From NCBI GenBank assembly GCA_020429905.1, contig JAGQKX010000005.1, forward strand, positions 1-13,095: a DNA stretch of 13,095 nucleotides. Reading direction: 5' to 3'. The notes beneath the pieces are model-generated. The model saw nothing but the letters and a program-made list of their open reading frames with translations, searched no databases and was not told the DNA's origin. The position numbers and the translations under genes are program-made. The stretch's first letter is position 1; the number at the start of each line of letters is the position of its first letter. Source of the DNA: a candidate division WWE3 bacterium. GTDB lineage: Bacteria; Patescibacteriota; 4484-211; JAGQKX01. Of the stretch, positions 1 to 4,993 are shown piece by piece.

Positions 1-14
1 TGGTTTTGAGGCAT

Positions 15-44
15 AAAAAAAGCCATCCCTAATGGGGTGGCTTT
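15..44 (-). terminator. Intrinsic terminator downstream of the 71-residue gene
   Basis: Read on the minus strand, a stem of 11 pairs (arms 34-44 and 19-29) with a 4-base loop is followed by a run of seven U (21 to 15). One position in the minus-strand stem is a C-A mismatch; on the plus strand the same position is a G-U pair, but the plus strand has no U run after the stem. It lies about 75 bases after the stop of the 71-residue gene and would end that transcript. Confidence 0.65.
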
Positions 45-119
45 AAGTTTAATGATACCTTGACTTATTAATACAAATAATAATACTTGGTGAGTACGGA
101 AAAATCCCGTGGCTCAGTT

Positions 120-335
120 TTACCGGCGGCGGAGTTGCCCTGGGTTGGATCCTCCAACAAGGGCTTCCAACTTATCACCCACTTGTAGTGAGCGTTCGAA
201 ATCAGAATTGATTACGAAATGGCCATTGGATCCTGGCGGAATATTTGGATGGTCATACGCGAGTACGTACATCTCGTCTCCATCAGTATCCGTGTACAGC
301 TGTATTACCTCTGCCTTTGCCCAGTATATTGCCAT
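120..335 (-). CDS. Small orphan protein, 71 residues, function unknown
   Basis: I do not recognise this protein. It is soluble-looking, with no membrane segment or signal peptide. The first 45 residues are rich in aromatic and acidic residues (WAKAEV, YTDTDGDEMYVLAYDHP, PPGSNGHFVI) and look like short beta strands with turns. A segment LQVGDKLEAL (50-59) resembles turns seen in small barrel folds, and the tail ends in three arginines. That it is a real gene rests mainly on its signals: an AGGAGG Shine-Dalgarno (342-347) six bases before the ATG, a perfect-consensus promoter 275 bases upstream, a long structured leader, and a terminator downstream. It is a monocistronic unit in the same direction as the other orphan genes at the left end. 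The leader suggests post-transcriptional control. A small nucleic-acid-binding barrel is possible but only a guess. Confidence 0.8.
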   Translation of the reverse strand: MAIYWAKAEVIQLYTDTDGDEMYVLAYDHPNIPPGSNGHFVINSDFERSLQVGDKLEALVGGSNPGQLRRR

Positions 336-341
336 GGTAAA

Positions 342-347
342 CCTCCT
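342..347 (-). promoter_or_regulatory. Shine-Dalgarno AGGAGG
   Basis: A full-consensus AGGAGG stands six bases before the ATG at 335. It fixes the start of the 71-residue gene and is the strongest ribosome binding site in the window. Confidence 0.85.
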
Positions 348-480
348 ATGGCTGTTGAGATTCAGAAAAGATCTGATGTCTCTAAAAAATAAAAAAGGTA
401 CAAAAAGTCGAAAAGCGAATTAGCTTCCACCCAAAAAGGGGGATCGGCTAAAACGTTGATGGGAGACTAACTCCATCAAA

Positions 481-549
481 TGACGCAAAAAAATAGTTAT
501 GCTCATACTGGCAAGCTGCACGAAAAATTCGTGTGCGTCACAACTTGCC
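481..549 (-). ncRNA. Predicted H-type pseudoknot in leader 1
   Basis: Hand folding of the minus-strand RNA. Stem 1 is GGCAAG/CUUGCC (544-549 with 510-515, 6 pairs). Stem 2 is UGACGCA/UGCGUCA (534-540 with 481-487, 7 pairs). The 5' strand of stem 2 lies inside the loop of stem 1 and its partner lies outside, so the two form a pseudoknot or exclude each other. A 6-pair hairpin (519-524 with 528-533) begins directly after the 5' strand of stem 2 and could stack on it. The linker before the last strand ends in seven U. The second leader (3071-3152) has the same layout. Confidence 0.5.
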
Positions 550-560
550 GTTTAAAGAGC

Positions 561-591
561 GACCGCCGAAGCGGTCAATCGCCGAAGCGAT
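561..591 (-). ncRNA. Two tandem cUUCGg tetraloop hairpins at the 5' end of leader 1
   Basis: On the minus strand, AUCGC-UUCG-GCGAU (578-591) is followed two bases later by GACCGC-UUCG-GCGGUC (561-576). Both are perfect stems closed by C-G around UUCG, the exceptionally stable tetraloop. They start about 12 nt after the predicted transcription start. They may protect the 5' end or act as a folding nucleus for the RNA. Confidence 0.75.
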
Positions 592-609
592 ATCAAAAAT
601 GATGCGCGC

Positions 610-638
610 ATTATAGATATCTATTCAAAGAATGTCAA
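610..638 (-). promoter_or_regulatory. Perfect-consensus sigma70-type promoter
   Basis: Minus strand: TTGACA (-35, 633-638), a spacer of exactly 17 bases (616-632), and TATAAT (-10, 610-615). All twelve consensus bases match and the spacing is optimal. Transcription should begin near 603 and run leftward through leader 1 into the 71-residue gene. Confidence 0.88.
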
Positions 639-663
639 CGCTATGGGACTTTTGGTAGGTAAT

Positions 664-698
664 AAAAAAAGCCATGCCTGGATATCCAAGCATGGCTT
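664..698 (-). terminator. Intrinsic terminator downstream of the DUF1294 gene
   Basis: Minus strand: a 13-pair stem (690-698 with 669-677, extended by 686-689 with 678-681 including one wobble pair), a 4-base AUAU loop, then a run of seven U (670-664). It closes the two-gene unit at 720-1314 and lies just upstream of the promoter at 610-638, which isolates that promoter. A smaller 6-pair hairpin at 702-718 lies between it and the stop codon. Confidence 0.85.
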
Positions 699-719
699 AG
701 TGACAGAAAGAATCTGTCT

Positions 720-1010
720 TTAGTGGGTGATGATTATGCCAATAATCAACACAGCCGCCGTTAAGTAAAGAGTAAATATTAACCAAAGTTTCATCCTGAA
801 ATCTTGGTGTTTGGTCTTATGGCGGCAATATTCCATGCCCCCGTACACACCAGCTACTCCACCCAAAAGAGCCCATTTCAGCAGTGTTTTTTCACTGATT
901 CTCTGGGGCCTTTTTTTCTTCGACTCTGCCTTATCTTTGGCCATAAGCATAAACCCGGTGACATTAGTCACGGTGAGCCATACGAAGATGGCCAAGTAGA
1001 TTATTGACAT
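720..1010 (-). CDS. DUF1294 family small membrane protein
   Basis: This 96-residue protein matches the DUF1294 family, small membrane proteins of unknown function. A first membrane helix (about 2-22) is followed by a basic loop (25-37), then the family signature: RISEKTLL (37-44), a helix with ALLGGVAGVYGG (47-58), the conserved RHKT (63-66) and a short gap to F71. A last membrane helix covers about 74-93. The start at 1010 was chosen because it begins the first helix and lies seven bases after the TGA of the upstream gene, as expected for translational coupling. A longer frame from 1046 would add 12 residues overlapping that gene and is less likely. No clear Shine-Dalgarno is present. It forms a two-gene unit with the 98-residue orphan, closed by the terminator at 664-698. 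Confidence 0.85.
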   Translation of the reverse strand: MSIIYLAIFVWLTVTNVTGFMLMAKDKAESKKKRPQRISEKTLLKWALLGGVAGVYGGMEYCRHKTKHQDFRMKLWLIFTLYLTAAVLIIGIIITH

Positions 1011-1017
1011 AGGAAAC

Positions 1018-1314
1018 TCACACGGTCTCTTTCTGATCAAGATCAATGACGATGATGTTGATTCCCGATTTTTCTAACTCCGCAAAGAACTGATGCTCTT
1101 GTGGGGTCATATTAACGAGAAGCAACAATACCTCCTCATCAGGAGATTGTTTTTGACCTGCTATGAATCCAGTGATTTTTTCCGCCATCCACTGTACTGA
1201 AGTGCATCTGGGGAGGACGAATTCATAATCAGGTTCAAAACCGAGATCAGATAATTGAGTTGGTGCAAAGAAACTTTCGGGCTTCTTATGCACACGAATT
1301 GTAATTTGTAACAT
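1018..1314 (-). CDS. Orphan protein, 98 residues, function unknown
   Basis: Not recognised. The protein is soluble-looking and could be a small alpha/beta fold: a strand at 2-8 (LQITIRV), helices near 40-52 and 72-83, a hydrophobic strand EVLLLLVNM (61-69) and a final strand INIIVIDLD (85-93). The start at 1314 is set by a GGAG Shine-Dalgarno (1322-1325) seven bases upstream. The frame is open further upstream to 1383, but that extension would be translated across the terminator hairpin at 1331-1368, so it is rejected. The gene ends in TGA seven bases before the DUF1294 gene, so the two are probably coupled. I see no separate promoter between the terminator and the start, so expression may depend on read-through from the 490-residue gene. 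Confidence 0.72.
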   Translation of the reverse strand: MLQITIRVHKKPESFFAPTQLSDLGFEPDYEFVLPRCTSVQWMAEKITGFIAGQKQSPDEEVLLLLVNMTPQEHQFFAELEKSGINIIVIDLDQKETV

Positions 1315-1321
1315 TACACTA

Positions 1322-1325
1322 CTCC
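1322..1325 (-). promoter_or_regulatory. Shine-Dalgarno GGAG that sets the start of the 98-residue gene
   Basis: GGAG is seven bases before the ATG at 1314. It follows the U run of the terminator (1331-1337) by only five bases, so terminator and ribosome binding site are nearly fused. Confidence 0.65.
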
Positions 1326-1330
1326 ACACT

Positions 1331-1368
1331 AAAAAAAGAGAATGTACCGCCGCAAATCGGCGGTACAT
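1331..1368 (-). terminator. Intrinsic terminator after the 490-residue gene
   Basis: Minus strand: a perfect 11-pair stem (1358-1368 with 1342-1352) with a 5-base loop, four bases, then seven U (1337-1331). It lies 43 bases after the stop of the 490-residue gene and just before the ribosome binding site of the 98-residue gene. It can therefore act as an end terminator or as a partial, read-through terminator setting expression of the next two genes. Confidence 0.85.
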
Positions 1369-1410
1369 GATTAGGTGATGCACTTGGTTGGTCAGACCAT
1401 GGTGCGATCA

Positions 1411-2883
1411 CTATGACTCGAACGGTTCGAGCCAATCGTCAATCATTTCGATGACCTCGTCCAGTCTTTGTTGAAGCTGAAGAGGAAGATCTTGGGTGTC
1501 GAGCTTAGTTTGAGCCAGACTACGCAGGTGCGCGAGCTCCATACGTTTCCCGTAATCTAGGTGTTCACCTTTCTTGCCACGATAGAACTTAACTCGGCCC
1601 CAGATTTGCTCGTATGAGGTATCTGGAGTGAGATCAAGAGTTCTTCGAATGGGCTTGGTGATGCCAAGTTTGTAATTTGCTGATCTTTGGACTCCGCTAT
1701 GCCAGTTTTTAAAACGTAAAGATTTTCTTCGTTCTGGCATAATGGCTGCGTGAAGCATGTCAGCGGTATCAATCAAGGCTGCAAGGGCTTCTTCCTGCGA
1801 AGGTGTCAAGCGATCTTGAGCAATGAATTCCTGTAATTTTTCATTGGCGCGAAGATAATCTTCAACATTAAGCAAAACGATTTCGGCCATGGGTTCATCA
1901 GGACTACCGCCTTCAACATTTCCATCAAAATATTTATCAGCGAGTTGCTGGCGAGTTATTATGGAAATGCGGACACGTTCATCGATAAACAACTTACGAT
2001 TGGCTGGGATACGTCCCTTGGGAAACATGATCATATACTGTTTTACCTTTACGGTAATAAGTTCATCATCTTCTTCCCATTGGACTCGGCCATTGGTGCC
2101 GCCGCTCCAACGAATACAGCGTCCTATTCGACTTTCTCCAACATTCAATATTTCTTGCGGATAAGGCGTGCGTTTATTCGGGCGCGGCAGGTTTGGTTGA
2201 TCAAATCCATTCTCGGCGATCTTTTCGATTCTGGCTTCAATTTCTTGAGCAAGGCTTCGAAGTTCTAGTTCTTGATCGTCAACAAGTTCGTCGAGGCGGT
2301 TCTCTAAGATGTGATTGATCATCTCTAAAACCATCTCGATGACAAAAACCCAACTTAACTTTGGCATACAATCGCCAAGATAACTCTTGGCGGTGCGTAT
2401 TGCGGTTTGTGGTCGGACATTGTCAAAGTGAAACCTGTTGAGTGTTCCTAGTTTGGAAGACGTAAGACCTAAGGCGTGCTTTGTTTTATCACGTATAGAT
2501 TTTTTTCGTTTTCCTAACAAGGACGCGCGAGCGCTTACCATCTCCCGAATGAGTGGGTTTAGCCCTTCAAGAAGGGAATAGAGCTTCCGTGCCGTCTCAA
2601 GGTCCAACGCTTCTTTCAGCAATGTTTGCATCTGGTACACGTGCGCGCAGAAAGCTTGGGCGGCTGGAATTTCAACCGTTGCCTCATACATTGGATCCTC
2701 ACTATCGTTTGTGAAGACGATAACCTCACCCTTGTAGAGGCGAGTAACTATGTATCCATGATAAATAGGAAGATCCACTTTTTTGTAACTGAAACGCAGT
2801 TTGGTTCCTTCGTATTCAAACGCAAAACCACCTTTATCTGCTTCGGTTACAGTTGTCGTTATTGAAAACGAGTTACTGTTCAT
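1411..2883 (-). CDS. Orphan protein, 490 residues, function unknown
   Basis: Not recognised. It is a soluble protein with no membrane segment or signal peptide. Residues 5-75 look beta-rich (FSITTTV, FAFEYEG, GYIVTRLYKGEVIVFTND). The middle has a basic patch LGKRKKSIRDKTK (123-135) and a long helical stretch (about 178-224, ending in acidic and basic repeats). A second beta-rich part covers 245-310 (RIGRCIRWSGG, ELITVKVKQYMIMF, VRISIIT). Helices at 340-382 and 445-486 flank another basic segment (383-415). The alternation of basic patches and helices would suit a nucleic-acid-binding or scaffold protein, but that is a guess. The start at 2883 is set by AAGGAG six bases upstream; a frame extension to 2931 would cross a terminator-like hairpin. 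It has its own promoter (3195-3223), a leader of about 305 nt and a terminator after it. Confidence 0.8.
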   Translation of the reverse strand: MNSNSFSITTTVTEADKGGFAFEYEGTKLRFSYKKVDLPIYHGYIVTRLYKGEVIVFTNDSEDPMYEATVEIPAAQAFCAHVYQMQTLLKEALDLETARKLYSLLEGLNPLIREMVSARASLLGKRKKSIRDKTKHALGLTSSKLGTLNRFHFDNVRPQTAIRTAKSYLGDCMPKLSWVFVIEMVLEMINHILENRLDELVDDQELELRSLAQEIEARIEKIAENGFDQPNLPRPNKRTPYPQEILNVGESRIGRCIRWSGGTNGRVQWEEDDELITVKVKQYMIMFPKGRIPANRKLFIDERVRISIITRQQLADKYFDGNVEGGSPDEPMAEIVLLNVEDYLRANEKLQEFIAQDRLTPSQEEALAALIDTADMLHAAIMPERRKSLRFKNWHSGVQRSANYKLGITKPIRRTLDLTPDTSYEQIWGRVKFYRGKKGEHLDYGKRMELAHLRSLAQTKLDTQDLPLQLQQRLDEVIEMIDDWLEPFES

Positions 2884-2889
2884 GACGTT

Positions 2890-2895
2890 CTCCTT
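2890..2895 (-). promoter_or_regulatory. Shine-Dalgarno AAGGAG that sets the start of the 490-residue gene
   Basis: AAGGAG lies six bases before the ATG at 2883. The in-frame ATG codons further upstream (2910 and 2931) have no comparable site, so 2883 is the preferred start. Confidence 0.8.
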
Positions 2896-2920
2896 ATGTA
2901 GAATTGTCATGGCTCTGGAT

Positions 2921-2976
2921 AAAAAACACACCCGCTAGACGGTTACAGCCAAGAGCGATGGGCTGTTCGTGTGTTT
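2921..2976 (-). terminator. Terminator-like structure just before the 490-residue gene
   Basis: Minus strand: an outer stem AAACACAC/GUGUGUUU (2969-2976 with 2924-2931, 8 pairs) encloses an ACAGCC/GGCUGU hairpin (2961-2966 with 2945-2950) and a small CCG/CGG hairpin. It ends in six U (2926-2921). It sits between the leader and the ribosome binding site, where an attenuator belongs. The interior is open, more like a three-way junction than a textbook terminator stem, so its efficiency is uncertain. Confidence 0.5.
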
Positions 2977-3014
2977 GGTGTTGTTTAAGAAGAAATTCTC
3001 TGAAGAGAAGATCC

Positions 3015-3042
3015 ACTCGTACACCACGAGTTTGCAACTCGT
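3015..3042 (-). ncRNA. Three-arm alternative hairpin in leader 2
   Basis: Three arms alternate: ACTCGT (3015-3020), ACGAGT (3026-3031) and ACTCGT (3037-3042). The middle arm can pair with either neighbour. This gives a 7-pair hairpin at 3026-3042 with a 3-base loop, or a 6-pair hairpin at 3015-3031 with a 5-base loop. The two exclude each other, as in RNA switches. Confidence 0.55.
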
Positions 3043-3070
3043 TAAGAGGTGACCAAGTCTCTTATTGAGT

Positions 3071-3152
3071 AGGCACAAAAAAGAAAAAATTGTTCCTACA
3101 AGTAAATTCATCCCGCGTAGGGATTTGTGCCTGAATTAGTTGTTAAGGAACA
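3071..3152 (-). ncRNA. Predicted H-type pseudoknot in leader 2
   Basis: Minus strand: stem 1 is UGUUCCU/AGGAACA (3146-3152 with 3091-3097, 7 pairs). Stem 2 is AGGCACAAA/UUUGUGCCU (3124-3132 with 3071-3079, 9 pairs). The 5' strand of stem 2 is inside the loop of stem 1 and its partner is outside. A 4-pair hairpin UCCC/GGGA-type (3120-3123 with 3111-3114) follows directly on the 5' strand of stem 2. The linker between the two 3' strands is almost all U. The layout matches the pseudoknot at 481-549 although the bases differ. Confidence 0.52.
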
Positions 3153-3194
3153 TTTTTTAGCTAGACCGAGGTCCGGCTAGAAAAATTTGTCGAA

Positions 3195-3223
3195 ATTATA
3201 CGTGAGGTGGAGGGAAAAATCAA
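3195..3223 (-). promoter_or_regulatory. Sigma70-type promoter of the 490-residue gene
   Basis: Minus strand: TTGATT (-35, 3218-3223), a 17-base spacer (3201-3217) and TATAAT (-10, 3195-3200). The -10 is perfect and the -35 matches four of six. It lies directly after the stop of the glycosyltransferase gene, with no terminator between, so read-through from that gene is also possible. Start expected near 3188. Confidence 0.8.
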
Positions 3224-3232
3224 CACTATGGG

Positions 3233-4864
3233 CTAATTTTTTGAGAATAGTTTTGCGAGTGGTTCAGATGTCCATAAGCCTGTCTTAATCGCTTGATCAA
3301 TGCTTGGATGAGGCGTCAAATACAGAGCATATGCATATTTTTCATACTGTAGCGGAATGCGGACTATTGTTGTTTGCGGCGGAAGCTGGGCTAGTTGTTC
3401 CACAGGTATAAACCAGATAAATTCGTATACCCGAGCCAATTCTTTGGGAATTGAAGCGTGATCCAATACATGCGGGAATCCGATAATCAAATTTACCTTT
3501 CGATCTTGCAGGTAAGATAATGGAGCCACTCGCTGGTGTCCAGGTCGGGTACTCCAAATAATTCCCTGGTGCGCCACCCAATCATCAGTTAGTCCGTGCA
3601 TATCGATAACCGTCGTTTCAGAAAAATATCCGATGGCGCCTATTGGTCCAACAGCGAGGGATACTGATGGGTCGTGGTCAAGCGTTTCGCCAATAGTGGT
3701 GCCGAGATATTCCCACTGATGATCTGCGCCATGAATATACTGTTCTAGAGCAAAAATGGTGTCGACGCCTGTGTAACTTAATAAATCTGTTCGTGAATCT
3801 GCCAGCAGACGGCCAGCAATTTGGTTGGCTACCAAAAGCCAAACCGTAATGAGAAAGACCAGTGGTTTTGTTTTTGCGGTGTCCAAAAATAGTAACGTAC
3901 ACAATGGCATAATCACCACAAACATTCTCAGGTCCATAAAATCTCCTCCTACATAAATGAGGTAGACCATTTGCAGAATGATGGAACTACCGAGAACAAG
4001 GGCGAAACGGTTTGGCATTTTTCGAGACGATAATGTGTGTATCAATCTATAGATAAGGGCGAACGCGATATTTCCAACAACAAAAAGTAATACGTAAATA
4101 AATCCTTGACGATAAGAGGTGATGGTAGCAGCTTTCACGGCAAAGGTATTAGGTAAAAGATGGCCGTAGTATTGAACTTTCCATACAAACCAGATGCCAA
4201 AAAACATCCAAGGTATCATCATTTTTAAGAATGTCGGCGTGTCCGCCAATTTTTGATATCGGTGGAAACGTATGGCCATCATTATGATCATTGGAAAGGC
4301 GACAATTGCGGCATCAAGTCTCGTGAGTAATGCTAGGCACAGAACAAGAGAGAAAACGATGTAGTATTGGGATTCTTGAGGTGTATGTTCGGTTAGAACC
4401 ACAATCAACAGAAGTAAGGTTATCCATAGCGTTACCAACATTGTTTCCATGCCACTGGTGGCATACGACAAAAAAACATAGTTAGTCCCCAGGACCAAAA
4501 ATCCGAGACATTTTTGCCAAATCGAAAAACCGCGTTCATTCATTATCCGGTCAAAAATATAGAGTGCACCGGCAAAAAAACTTAGTCCGACCAGATACGA
4601 AAATAGTTCGACATTAATCCCTAGAAAATGGGGGATACTCATAATTATGACCCACAAAAAACTCGTATATCCTTCTACGTGCTCTCCGATATTCCAAACC
4701 AGTCCATTACCCTGCGCCAAGTTGTGTGCATACCGAAATGAAATAAAGGCATCATCTTGGATAAAACGTACCTGCCCCGCCAAGATAATCAAGACAGAAA
4801 GGGCGACAATAATCGCTGGCGACGGAAGATAGCGGCGAAATTTGGTGGAGAATACATTTTCCAT
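3233..4864 (-). CDS. Polytopic GT-C-type membrane glycosyltransferase
   Basis: A 543-residue membrane protein, probably transferring a sugar from a polyprenyl-phosphate donor outside the cytoplasmic membrane. After a first helix (17-33) comes the acidic pair of GT-C enzymes, QDDAF (36-40), and the family block ISFRYAHNLAQGNG (41-54) with EHVEGYTSF (61-69). Further family marks are SGMET (137-141), TRLDA (181-185), YYGHLLPNTF (232-241) and YVGGDFMDLRMF (304-315). Roughly ten membrane helices reach residue 350. The C-terminal part (about 370-543) is an external domain with GAIGYFSE (409-416) and DMHGLTD (421-427), typical of this family. Substrate is unknown; cell-surface glycan or glycoprotein assembly is likely. 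The start at 4864 is the first ATG; a TTG at 4927 would add 21 polar residues. Neither has a Shine-Dalgarno. It is divergent from dnaN. Confidence 0.82.
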   Translation of the reverse strand: MENVFSTKFRRYLPSPAIIVALSVLIILAGQVRFIQDDAFISFRYAHNLAQGNGLVWNIGEHVEGYTSFLWVIIMSIPHFLGINVELFSYLVGLSFFAGALYIFDRIMNERGFSIWQKCLGFLVLGTNYVFLSYATSGMETMLVTLWITLLLLIVVLTEHTPQESQYYIVFSLVLCLALLTRLDAAIVAFPMIIMMAIRFHRYQKLADTPTFLKMMIPWMFFGIWFVWKVQYYGHLLPNTFAVKAATITSYRQGFIYVLLFVVGNIAFALIYRLIHTLSSRKMPNRFALVLGSSIILQMVYLIYVGGDFMDLRMFVVIMPLCTLLFLDTAKTKPLVFLITVWLLVANQIAGRLLADSRTDLLSYTGVDTIFALEQYIHGADHQWEYLGTTIGETLDHDPSVSLAVGPIGAIGYFSETTVIDMHGLTDDWVAHQGIIWSTRPGHQRVAPLSYLQDRKVNLIIGFPHVLDHASIPKELARVYEFIWFIPVEQLAQLPPQTTIVRIPLQYEKYAYALYLTPHPSIDQAIKTGLWTSEPLAKLFSKN

Positions 4865-4975
4865 GTTGATCAGGTGGTCGTCTAGTGTTTTGGTCTCAAC
4901 TGTTGTTTTATTATAACTTTTTGCCAAATTAAGTATAGGTGATGGGTGATTACAATCTCGATCCTATCGGCCAAA

Positions 4976-4981
4976 TATGAT
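4976..4981 (+). promoter_or_regulatory. Possible -10 element for dnaN, with very short leader
   Basis: TATGAT lies 12 bases before the dnaN ATG, so a transcript would start about six bases before it, too short for a Shine-Dalgarno. A possible -35 (TTACAA, 4950-4955) is 20 bases away, which is longer than ideal. On the minus strand a TATACT (4932-4937) could serve the divergent glycosyltransferase gene, also without a good -35. Confidence 0.35.
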
Positions 4982-4993
4982 ACACTTCACAAC

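Larger units (their letters stand above)
336..604 (-). promoter_or_regulatory. Long structured 5' leader of the 71-residue gene
   Basis: This stretch has no credible gene. From the predicted start near 603 the minus-strand RNA holds, in order: two tandem cUUCGg tetraloop hairpins (561-591), a pseudoknot with an inserted hairpin (481-549), a 7 to 9 pair hairpin (456-479), a weaker hairpin with UUAGC/GCUAA arms and a G/C core (about 420-450), a U-rich tract (about 380-410), a small UCAGA/UCUGA hairpin (362-376) and the AGGAGG ribosome binding site (342-347). Such order and density of hairpins in a leader of about 268 nt points to a cis-regulatory RNA or a separate small RNA made from this promoter. 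No known riboswitch class was recognised. Confidence 0.6.
2884..3188 (-). promoter_or_regulatory. Long structured 5' leader of the 490-residue gene
   Basis: No credible gene lies here. From the predicted start near 3188 the minus-strand RNA holds, in order: a CUAGCCG/CGG-U-CUAG hairpin (3161-3180), a pseudoknot with an inserted hairpin (3071-3152), a 6-pair hairpin (3043-3064), a three-arm alternative hairpin (3015-3042), a small UUCUC/GAGAA hairpin (2996-3009), a terminator-like structure with a U run (2921-2976), and the AAGGAG ribosome binding site (2890-2895). The order of sensor-like fold, alternative hairpins, terminator and ribosome binding site is that of an attenuating leader. An independent RNA of about 268 nt ending at 2921 is the main alternative. 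No T-box, tmRNA or RNase P signature was seen. Confidence 0.58.

Noticed and set aside
109..423. Plus-strand open frame of 104 residues over the 71-residue gene
   Set aside because: It lies opposite a gene with a consensus promoter, Shine-Dalgarno and terminator, has no ribosome binding site of its own and extends into the structured leader.
361..660. tmRNA, RNase P RNA or 6S RNA in leader 1
   Set aside because: No tRNA-like ends, no resume-frame pattern, no conserved RNase P core and no long 6S-type rod were found. The pseudoknot alone is not enough.
1315..1383. Upstream extension of the 98-residue gene to 1383
   Set aside because: It would be translated through a strong terminator hairpin, and the GGAG before 1314 explains the start.
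2932..3188. T-box or other named riboswitch in leader 2
   Set aside because: The conserved T-box antiterminator bases are absent and no ligand-binding core of a known class could be matched by eye.
4865..4927. TTG start at 4927 for the glycosyltransferase
   Set aside because: The ATG at 4864 is closer to the first membrane helix, and the extra 21 residues are polar with no Shine-Dalgarno. It cannot be fully excluded.
4946..4993. GTG start at 4946 for dnaN
   Set aside because: The added 16 residues do not match the clamp family, and they would overlap the likely promoter. The ATG at 4994 gives the typical start.
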